DNA from: Micromonospora sp. MW-13
GTDB lineage: Bacteria; Actinomycetota; Actinomycetes; Mycobacteriales; Micromonosporaceae
Reading direction: 5' to 3'
Assembly: GCF_003434305.1 (NCBI RefSeq)
Contig: NZ_QKKX01000026.1
Location: 1 to 64,000 of the forward strand
Length of the DNA stretch: 64,000 nucleotides
This document shows, in pieces, positions 57,614 to 64,000 of the stretch. The notes under the pieces were generated by a model. The model searched no databases and had not been told where the DNA came from. It was given only the letters and a program-made list of their open reading frames with translations. The position numbers and the translations under genes are program-made. Within the stretch, counting starts at the first letter, position 1, and each line of letters begins with the position of its first letter.

Positions 57614-59293
57614 TCAGTCGACCGAGGGCAGCGACGGACCGAGGATGTCGTCGGCGTCGACGATCGTGTACGCGTACCCCTGCTCGGCGAGGAAGCGTTG
57701 CCGGTGGGCCGCGTACTCGGTGTCGATGGTGTCCCGGGAGACGACCGTGTAGAAGTGCGCCTGCCGGCCGTCGGACTTCGGCCGCAGCACCCGGCCGAGC
57801 CGCTGCGCCTCCTCCTGCCGGGAGCCGAACGTGCCGGACACCTGGATCGCCACCGCCGCCTCGGGCAGGTCGATGGAGAAGTTGCCGACCTTCGAGATGA
57901 CCAGGGTGCGGACCTCGCCGGAGCGGAACGCGTCGAACAGCCGCTCCCGCTCCTTGTTGGTCGTCGAGCCCTGCACGATCGGGGCGTCCAGGTACTCGCC
58001 GAGCTGGTGGAGCTGCTCGATGTACCCGCCGATCACCAGCACCTGGTCGTCCGGGTGCCGGTCGACCAGCGCCTTCACCACCGGCAGCTTGGTGCGGGCG
58101 GTCGCCGCCATCCGGTAGCGCTCCTCGGGCTCCGCCGTCGCGTACGCCATCCGCTCCGTGTCGGTGAGGGTCACCCGCACCTCGGTGCACTCGGCCGGGG
58201 CGATCCAGCCCTGCGACTCGATGTCCTTCCACGGCGCGTCGTACCGCTTCGGGCCGATCAGGCTGAACACGTCGCCCTCCCGGCCGTCCTCGCGTACCAA
58301 TGTCGCCGTGAGGCCGAGCCGGCGGCGGGCCTGGAGGTCGGCCGTGAACCGGAAGATCGGCGCGGGCAGCAGGTGCACCTCGTCGTAGACGACCAGGCCC
58401 CAGTCGCGGGCGGAGAACAGGTCCAGGTGGGTGAACGCGCCGCCGCGCCGCGCGGTGAGCACCTGGTACGTGGCGATGGTGACCGGGCGGATCTCCTTGC
58501 GCTCGCCCGAGTACTCGCCGATCTCGTCCTCGGTCAGCGAGGTGCGGGCGATCAGCTCCCGCTTCCACTGCCGGCCGGCCACGGTGTTGGTGACCAGGAT
58601 CAGCGTGGTCGCCTTCGCCTCGGCCATCGCCGCCGCCCCGACCAGCGTCTTGCCCGCGCCGCAGGGGAGCACCACCACGCCCGACCCGCCGGCCCAGAAC
58701 GCCTCGACCGCCTCCCACTGGTACGACCGCAGCGTCCACGGCTTCCCGCCGTCCTTGCCGGCCTCGGCCAGCTCGATCGGGTGGGCCTCCCCGTCGACGT
58801 ACCCGGCCAGGTCCTCCGCCGGCCAGCCGAGCTTCAGCAGCGCCTGCTTGAGCCGGCCCCGCTCGGACGGGTGCACCGCGATCGTGTCGTCGTCCAGCTT
58901 CGCGCCGAGCATCCCGGCGAGCTTCTTGCTCTTGGCGACCTCGATCAGCACCATCCGGTCCAGCGCGCGCAGCACCAGGCCGTGCGCCGGGTCGTTGGCG
59001 AGTTGCAGCCGGCCGTACCGGTCCATCGTCTCGGCCACGTCGACCAGCAGCGCGTGCGGCACCGGGTAGCGGGAGTACTTGAGCAGCGAGTCCACCACGC
59101 CCTCGGCGTCGTGGCCGGCGGCCCGCGCGTTCCACAGCCCCAGCGGCGTCAACCGGTACGTGTGCACGTGCTCGGGGGAGCGCTCCAGCTCGGCGAACGG
59201 GGCGATCGCCATCCGGCAGGCCTGGGCGTCGGGGTGATCGATCTCCAGCAGCAGGGTCTTGTCCGACTGCACGATCAGTGGTCCACCGCTCAC
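57614..59293 (-). CDS. Bacterial XPB-type DNA helicase
   Basis: SF2 3'-5' helicase of 559 residues. An N-terminal damage-recognition-like domain (about 1-180) precedes Walker A VLPCGAGKTL, the DEVH box (VVYDEVHLLP), the R-E-D region ATLVREDGREGDVF and motif VI QEEAQRLGRVLRPK. Bacterial XPB proteins unwind DNA in repair. GTG 59293. A helicase-associated protein lies at 60711-63170, also on the minus strand, and could be its partner. Confidence 0.95.
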   Translation of the reverse strand: MSGGPLIVQSDKTLLLEIDHPDAQACRMAIAPFAELERSPEHVHTYRLTPLGLWNARAAGHDAEGVVDSLLKYSRYPVPHALLVDVAETMDRYGRLQLANDPAHGLVLRALDRMVLIEVAKSKKLAGMLGAKLDDDTIAVHPSERGRLKQALLKLGWPAEDLAGYVDGEAHPIELAEAGKDGGKPWTLRSYQWEAVEAFWAGGSGVVVLPCGAGKTLVGAAAMAEAKATTLILVTNTVAGRQWKRELIARTSLTEDEIGEYSGERKEIRPVTIATYQVLTARRGGAFTHLDLFSARDWGLVVYDEVHLLPAPIFRFTADLQARRRLGLTATLVREDGREGDVFSLIGPKRYDAPWKDIESQGWIAPAECTEVRVTLTDTERMAYATAEPEERYRMAATARTKLPVVKALVDRHPDDQVLVIGGYIEQLHQLGEYLDAPIVQGSTTNKERERLFDAFRSGEVRTLVISKVGNFSIDLPEAAVAIQVSGTFGSRQEEAQRLGRVLRPKSDGRQAHFYTVVSRDTIDTEYAAHRQRFLAEQGYAYTIVDADDILGPSLPSVD

Positions 59294-59466
59294 GCCAGCG
59301 CCTCTCCTCGCCCGGTCGCCGGCCGCCTCGCGGGCGTCTTGGTCACCCCCGGGCCGACCATCCAGTCTTGCACGGAAGCGGATGAGGGCAGAAAATCGGA
59401 CACCTGGTGCAACCCATTCCGGTACGTCCGGCGTCTAGCAGAGGGACGACCACCCCGGGAGGCCTC

Positions 59467-60345
59467 ATGAGACAGGTTCCGTTCGCTGCCCGGGTTGTCG
59501 CCCTGGCCGTGGTCACGCTGGTCGGCGTCGGTGCGTGCACGCCCGATCGGCAGGCCGACCCGGGTGGCCGTGGAGGAGGGCTCGCCCAGGTCGGCTCGGT
59601 CGAACAGGGAACGGGGGCGGGCGGTTCGTCCGGCCCCGACCAGCGGACCCGGCCGAAGCCCACCCCGACGAAGGCGAAGCCGAAACCCCGGCCGACGCCG
59701 AAGCCGGCCCGCACGGCGGCCCCCGAGCGGACCGCGCCGACGCGGGCCGCCGGCTGCCCGCAGGGCGAGCACCAGCGCGAGGTGGAGACGTATCTCGCCC
59801 GGCTGGGCGGGTTCGGGCGGGTGACCGTGGACGGCCGCCAGTCCGCCGCCGACTGCGCCGCGATCAAGAAGTTCCAGCAGCGGTACGACATCCGCCCGGC
59901 CGCCGGCCGCGCCGGCCCCACCACGTACGACGTGTCGAAGCGGTTGGCCACCACCGACACCCGCCGGTGCAAGGCCGGGTCCTCCGGCACCACCTTCTGC
60001 ATCGACCTCACCCGGCAGACCACCTGGGCGGTGCGCGGCGGGAAGGTCGTCTGGGGCCCGACGGTGACCCGGACCGGCATGCCGGGGTACGCCACCCCCG
60101 CCGGCACCTACAAGATCAATTACCGGAACCTGAAGGAGTGGTCCGACCCGTACGAGGTGTGGCTGCCGTACTGGCAGCACTTCACCCAGGGGATGGGCTA
60201 CCACCAGACCACCACCTACCTGCACGACAAGTCGATCGGCTCGCACGGCTGCGTGAACCTGCTCCCCGCCGACGCCCGCCGGGCGTGGGAGCTGGGCAAG
60301 GTCGGCAGCCGGGTGGTCCTCTTCGGCCGCCGCCCCGGCACCTGA
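59467..60345 (+). CDS. L,D-transpeptidase lipoprotein
   Basis: Cell-wall cross-linking enzyme of 292 residues. The lipobox GVGAC places the lipid anchor at Cys24. A Lys/Pro-rich wall-spanning linker (60-85) precedes a peptidoglycan-binding-like helical region and the YkuD domain, whose active site is HDKSIGSHGCVNL with catalytic Cys262. It makes 3-3 cross-links or attaches proteins. The start at ATG 59467 is preceded by a GGGAGG purine run. Confidence 0.92.
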   Translation: MRQVPFAARVVALAVVTLVGVGACTPDRQADPGGRGGGLAQVGSVEQGTGAGGSSGPDQRTRPKPTPTKAKPKPRPTPKPARTAAPERTAPTRAAGCPQGEHQREVETYLARLGGFGRVTVDGRQSAADCAAIKKFQQRYDIRPAAGRAGPTTYDVSKRLATTDTRRCKAGSSGTTFCIDLTRQTTWAVRGGKVVWGPTVTRTGMPGYATPAGTYKINYRNLKEWSDPYEVWLPYWQHFTQGMGYHQTTTYLHDKSIGSHGCVNLLPADARRAWELGKVGSRVVLFGRRPGT

Positions 60346-60438
60346 CCGCCCGGCCCGCCCGAGATCCGTCCGGCCCGAGATCCGCCCCGGCACCCGATCC
60401 GTCCGGAACCCGACCAGCCCGGCTCCGAGGAGGCGGCG

Positions 60439-60675
60439 ATGAGCGTCGACCACGAGATGGCCGCCGAGGACGATCCCGTGCCCGGCATCGCGGTCACCGC
60501 GGTCATCGTGGTCGGCTACGGGCTCGCCGCCGTCGTCCTCGTCGCCTGGTTCCTGTACGGCTGGCTGGTCCAGCGGCAGGGCTTCGTCGCCTCGGTCGGC
60601 GAGTCCGCCGGGGCGGGGTTCGCCCTGCTGCTGGCCGTCTCCGTGGTGGGCACCGTGCGGCGCAGCCGCCGCTGA
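60439..60675 (+). CDS. Small membrane protein of unknown function
   Basis: A 78-residue protein with two hydrophobic helices (IAVTAVIVVGYGLAAVVLVAWFLYGWLV; GFALLLAVSVVGTV) and a basic C-terminus. GAGGAGG is 5-6 nt before ATG 60439. It is not recognised, but the ribosome site and GC3-rich codons support it. Confidence 0.65.
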   Translation: MSVDHEMAAEDDPVPGIAVTAVIVVGYGLAAVVLVAWFLYGWLVQRQGFVASVGESAGAGFALLLAVSVVGTVRRSRR

Positions 60676-60710
60676 CCGGGCACGGTGCCTCGACCGGGGA
60701 CGGTGTGCGG

Positions 60711-63170
60711 TCAGCCGTCCAGGACCGCCGCGGTGATCCGGTGCAGCGCGAAGGTGTGCAGCATCTCCGTCCGCTCGTCCTCGGCCCGCAGGTAGCCCGC
60801 ACCGATCGACACCGGACGGAGCAGCCGCGACGCGGTCGCCCCATGCGCGTCGACGTACCCCACCCAGACCAGCGCCTTGTCCCGGACCGCCTGCTGGAGC
60901 ACGGCGAGCGCGTCGCTGTGGCCGTGCGCCGGCGTCGGACCGGAGCGGGCCGCCCCGCCGCGCACCACCGCCGGGGCCCGCCGGGCCGCCCGCGCCGCCG
61001 CCTCGCCCCGGCGGATCTGCTCCACGACGCCCAGCAGCCGCGGCCCGGCCAGCTTCGGGGACGCCAGTGGGTCGACCGTCCGGGCGACCGGCGCCCGTCC
61101 CGGGGCCCGCCGGGTCTTCGGCCGGGCCAGCACCGCCGCGCCCGAGGCATCCTCCGGCACCGGGGCGTACCCGGCGTCGCGCAGCGCCATCAGCATCCGG
61201 TTCACCTGGTACGGGGTGGCCAGCACCGTCGGGGCCAGCCGGCGGAACGCCAGCGACTCCAGCCGCCGGTCGGCCAGCACCTCGGCGAGCAGCGCCTCGT
61301 CGTCGCTGCGCACGTACCCGCCGGCGGAGCCGACCCGCAGCCCGCCGTGCTTGCGGGCCACGTCGTCCACCAGGTACGTCAGCCCCTGCGGGACCGGGGT
61401 GCGGGAACGGCGACGGAACAGGGCGTGCAGGTCGTCGGCCGAGTACCCGGCGTCCAGGGCCCGGCGCACGCTCGCCGTGCTGACCCGGTGCACGCTCGCC
61501 CCGCCCGCCGACTCGTGCTCGGCCACCACCTCCAGCTCGCCGGCCAGCGCCGGGTCGGGCGGGCCGGGCACCACCACGGTCAGGTCCGCCTGCACCAGGA
61601 AGTGGTCGACGGGGGCGGGCAGCAGGGCGTCCAGCGCCCGCACCGCGGTGGACGCGGCGCCGTCCTCCGCGTCCGCGTGCAGCCCGAGCGGGTCGTCCGA
61701 CCCCCGCTCGTCGGCGTCGGTCATGTCGGCCAGCAGCAGCCGCCCGTACGAGGTGAGCGCCCCCAGCCCGGTCACCCCGAGCCGGGCGGCCTCCGCCAGC
61801 ACCTCCCGGTGCGCGGCCTCCCGGCCCCGGCTGCGCCGGGGTGCCCGCCAGTCGAGCAGCCCCAGCACCTCCTCCGGGGTCGGGGCGGTGGCCGGCTCCA
61901 GGTCGGTCAGCACCGACAGCACGGCCCGGCGGGCGGCGGGTGCACCGGCCCGTTCCGCCTCGGCCGAGAGCACGGAGATCGGCCGGTCCCGGTCGTCCCG
62001 CTGCCCGACCAGGCCGGCCTGCCGGGTCATCACCAGCCACGCCCGGGCCAGTTGGGCCCAGCGCTGGGCCAGCGACATGGCCCGCCACACCTCGTACCCG
62101 CCGGTGGGCAGGATCTGTTGGTCCGCGCCGTACCGGGTGGTCGCGGCCCCGGTCAGCTCCAGCTCGCCGGCCAGCCCGGCCGCGTACGCCACCTCCAGCA
62201 GCAGGGCGGCGGTCGGGTCGTCCACGCCGAGGGACTTGGCCAGCCGGCGCAGGTCACGCACCCCGACCCCGCCCGAGCGCAGCACCGGCGGCGGCTCGGC
62301 GGACAGCAGCTCCAGCAGCGCCTCGGTGTGCCGGACCACCTCCATGGTCTGCCCGGCCCCGGCCGAGTCGACGGCCTTCGCCTCGCGTGGCGTGGCGGAC
62401 ACCGGCGGGGGGCTGGTGCGCACCGGACCGAGTGGGCCGGTGTCCCGGCGCAGCAACAGGCCCACCTCGCGGGGCAGCTCCACGGTGCCGGCGGAGACCA
62501 GCACCAGCAGCCGGTTGTCCACCAGCCAGCGCACCGGCGAGCCGGTCGGCGCGCCGCCGTTCGTCGGATCGGGCGGGACGCTGTCCTCGGCGCCCAGCGG
62601 CGGAGCCTGGAGCGCGCCCGGGGGCACGCTGCCCACCGGCGGCCCGGCGGCCAGCCTGTCGAGGATCGCCCGGGCCGACGGCGGCGCGGCCAGCAGCGCG
62701 CGGCGCAGCTTCGCCGGGTCCGCGCAGAGGGCGGCCGTGCGCGGGTCCAGCTCCGCCGCCGGCCGGCCCAGCCCCGCCGGGTACGGCGAGACCTCGTCCA
62801 CGCCGCCCACCACGCGGAGCGCGTGCTCCGGCCCGTACAACAGGAACAGTGCGCGCAGCTTGTTGACCGCGCCCCGGATGGTGGCCGGGGCCGGCGGGCG
62901 GGGGCCGGCGGTGGCCATGGCGAGCACCGCCTCCGTGGCGGTGGCGCCGTCGAGCGGGTCCCGGGTCAGCCGGGCCGCGTCGAGGACCTGGAGGGTGAAC
63001 TGGTCCAGCCCGTCCAGGGCCCGGGCCACCGAGACCCGGGACTGGGCCCGGATCGCGAGCGCGGACACGTCGGCCGGCACGGGCACGACGAGGTCCGGCC
63101 GTAGCTGGAGCAGGGCGGCCAGGGACTCGTCGGGCAGCGTCCGCAGGTGGTCGGCGAGTGAGATGGTCAT
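60711..63170 (-). CDS. Helicase-associated (XPB/Ssl2-like) protein with C-terminal WYL-like domain
   Basis: An 819-residue protein without Walker motifs. It has the helicase_C_3 / XPB-associated pattern (DHLRTLPDESLAALLQLRPDL; DHFLVQADLTVVVPGPPDPALAGEL; LYLVDDVARKHGGLRVG-type region). The C-terminus, ALVWVGYVDAHGATASRLL then GGYLRAEDERTEM-like sequence and FALHRITAAV, resembles a WYL ligand/nucleic-acid sensor domain. It is likely a partner or regulator of the nearby XPB helicase. A Pro/Ala linker divides it near residue 690-720. Confidence 0.8.
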   Translation of the reverse strand: MTISLADHLRTLPDESLAALLQLRPDLVVPVPADVSALAIRAQSRVSVARALDGLDQFTLQVLDAARLTRDPLDGATATEAVLAMATAGPRPPAPATIRGAVNKLRALFLLYGPEHALRVVGGVDEVSPYPAGLGRPAAELDPRTAALCADPAKLRRALLAAPPSARAILDRLAAGPPVGSVPPGALQAPPLGAEDSVPPDPTNGGAPTGSPVRWLVDNRLLVLVSAGTVELPREVGLLLRRDTGPLGPVRTSPPPVSATPREAKAVDSAGAGQTMEVVRHTEALLELLSAEPPPVLRSGGVGVRDLRRLAKSLGVDDPTAALLLEVAYAAGLAGELELTGAATTRYGADQQILPTGGYEVWRAMSLAQRWAQLARAWLVMTRQAGLVGQRDDRDRPISVLSAEAERAGAPAARRAVLSVLTDLEPATAPTPEEVLGLLDWRAPRRSRGREAAHREVLAEAARLGVTGLGALTSYGRLLLADMTDADERGSDDPLGLHADAEDGAASTAVRALDALLPAPVDHFLVQADLTVVVPGPPDPALAGELEVVAEHESAGGASVHRVSTASVRRALDAGYSADDLHALFRRRSRTPVPQGLTYLVDDVARKHGGLRVGSAGGYVRSDDEALLAEVLADRRLESLAFRRLAPTVLATPYQVNRMLMALRDAGYAPVPEDASGAAVLARPKTRRAPGRAPVARTVDPLASPKLAGPRLLGVVEQIRRGEAAARAARRAPAVVRGGAARSGPTPAHGHSDALAVLQQAVRDKALVWVGYVDAHGATASRLLRPVSIGAGYLRAEDERTEMLHTFALHRITAAVLDG

Positions 63171-63242
63171 CGTCGTTCCACGCTAGCCCGCTTCGGGGCC
63201 CGCGCGCCCCTCGGACGTCCGGCTCGGCCGGTGATGGGCGGG

Positions 63243-63248
63243 TACGTT
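63243..63248 (+). promoter_or_regulatory. -10 TACGTT, leaderless-type
   Basis: Six nt before ATG 63255, which decides that start over the codon at 63231. Confidence 0.5.
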
Positions 63249-63254
63249 CTCGGG

Positions 63255-63878
63255 ATGCCCCCTCTGACGGTCGGTTTCGACCTCGACATGACCCTGGTCG
63301 ACTCGCGCCCCGGCATCGCCGCGACCTACCGGGCGCTCACCGCGCTCACCGGCATGCCCGTGGACGCCGACGCGGCGGTGTCCCGGCTCGGCCCGCCGCT
63401 GCGGGTGGAGATCGCCCGCTGGTTCCCGCCCGAGCGGGTCGAGTCGGCCGTCGAGGCGTACCGGGAGCTGTATCCGGCGTACGCGATCACCCCGACCCTG
63501 CCGATGCCCGGCGCGGTCGCGGCGATCGCGGCCGTGCACGCCCACGGTGGCCGGGTCCTGGTGGTCACCTCCAAGATCGGCCGGCTTGCCCGGCTGCACC
63601 TGGACCACCTCGGGCTGGCCGTGGACGAGCTGGCCGGCGACCTGTTCGCCGAGGAGAAGGCGACGGCGTTGCGCGAGCACGGTGCGACCCTGTACGTCGG
63701 TGACCACGTGGCCGACATGGTCGCCGCCGGGGCGGCCGACATCCCGGGCGTGGCCGTGGCCACCGGCCCCTGCCCGGCCGAGGAACTGCGCTCCGCCGGG
63801 GCTCACCTCGTGCTGGAAGACCTCACCGGATTCCCGGCGGCGCTCGACCGCATGATCCGGCTAGCCTTGCAGCAGTAG
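63255..63878 (+). CDS. HAD-family phosphatase
   Basis: A 207-residue HAD hydrolase with motif I VGFDLDMTLVDSR, motif II VVTSKIG, a Lys in EEKATAL and motif IV YVGDHVADMVAAGAA. The helical cap fits the phosphoglycolate-phosphatase-like group. Met in place of Gly after DLD is unusual but seen. The leaderless-type TACGTT supports ATG 63255. The next gene begins 28 bp later. Confidence 0.9.
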   Translation: MPPLTVGFDLDMTLVDSRPGIAATYRALTALTGMPVDADAAVSRLGPPLRVEIARWFPPERVESAVEAYRELYPAYAITPTLPMPGAVAAIAAVHAHGGRVLVVTSKIGRLARLHLDHLGLAVDELAGDLFAEEKATALREHGATLYVGDHVADMVAAGAADIPGVAVATGPCPAEELRSAGAHLVLEDLTGFPAALDRMIRLALQQ

Positions 63879-63906
63879 ACGTCTCAAGTGAAGCAGGGGT
63901 TCTCAG

Positions 63907-64000
63907 GTGCCGACGGGTCGAGTGAAGTGGTATGACGCGGCCAAGGGATACGGGTTCGTCACCAGTGACGAGGGTGGCGACGTGTTCCTGCCCAAGGGCG
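63907..64000 (+). CDS. Cold-shock protein (3' partial)
   Basis: GTG 63907 begins MPTGRVKWYDAAKGYGFVTS, the start of a CspA-type OB-fold with RNP1-like KGYGFV. The gene continues beyond the window. Actinobacterial Csp paralogs with a C-terminal extension exist; which type this is cannot be seen. Confidence 0.92.
   Translation, partial: MPTGRVKWYDAAKGYGFVTSDEGGDVFLPKG

Overview
The window is very GC-rich chromosomal DNA with dense genes, many GTG starts and frequent 1-4 bp start/stop overlaps. Gene content (BldG-type anti-sigma antagonist, WXG/EspC-like proteins, Ku/LigD, an F420-type oxidoreductase, the actinobacterial MFS-dTMP kinase fusion, a DivIVA-type protein) points to an actinomycete. 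I infer a Micromonosporaceae member, probably Micromonospora or a close relative; this rests on gene content and remembered gene order, not on a database search.

Region by region. 1-4349: the 3' part of a Tad (Flp-type) pilus operon (tadA ATPase cut by the window edge, tadB, tadC, a DUF4244 pilin-like peptide, two TadE-like minor pilins). 4481-7604 (-): a DECH-box/DUF1998 helicase and a LURP-one-related protein. 7738-8528: a bldG-like STAS protein and its anti-sigma partner. 8894-11296: a K+-independent H+-pyrophosphatase. 11466-15898: a lipoprotein, an unknown protein and topoisomerase I. The order helicase, bldG, anti-sigma, hppA, topA, tmk, holB resembles the Streptomyces core and suggests vertically inherited backbone. 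15965-19351: FAD lactone oxidase, TetR regulator and PLP deaminase/aldolase. 19568-25758: MFS-dTMP kinase, DNA polymerase III delta', a three-gene YbaB/EspC/WXG-like operon, and RicT/PSP1. 25765-27519 (-): a membrane metallophosphoesterase.

27651-29509: tRNA-Thr(CGT) with a very strong terminator, followed by an endolysin-like gene and a holin-like gene, which look like a phage lysis cassette without other phage genes. 29652-34523: small stress and metabolic genes (SRPBCC, DUF4240, GNAT, PPOX, DUF2231, Hsp20) and a GT9 heptosyltransferase-like gene. 34571-37299 (-): GT2 glycosyltransferase and HldE, which together with the GT9 gene suggest ADP-heptose glycan synthesis. 37436-48660: DJ-1/PfpI, two MFS exporters, NUDIX, acyl-CoA synthetase, quinone reductase, DUF981, HAD phosphatase, SCO6745-like protein, FKBP isomerase and an F420-type oxidoreductase. 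48704-51637: an NHEJ module, with ku divergent from split ligase and polymerase genes.

51682-57522 is the least orderly part: a repeat-bearing membrane protein, a large perfect-arm palindrome, a TIGR03089 gene, a secreted M43-type metalloprotease, a small DivIVA-type gene with a frameshifted partner, a minimal GntR regulator with repeated promoter/operator motifs, and a 51-codon internally deleted relic of TIGR03089. 57614-63170 holds bacterial XPB helicase, an L,D-transpeptidase lipoprotein, a small membrane protein and a helicase-associated/WYL protein. The window ends with a HAD phosphatase and the start of a cold-shock protein.

A recurring regulatory theme is a TANNNT -10 hexamer 6-8 nt before a start codon with no Shine-Dalgarno sequence, seen at eleven genes; this is the expected signature of leaderless transcripts.
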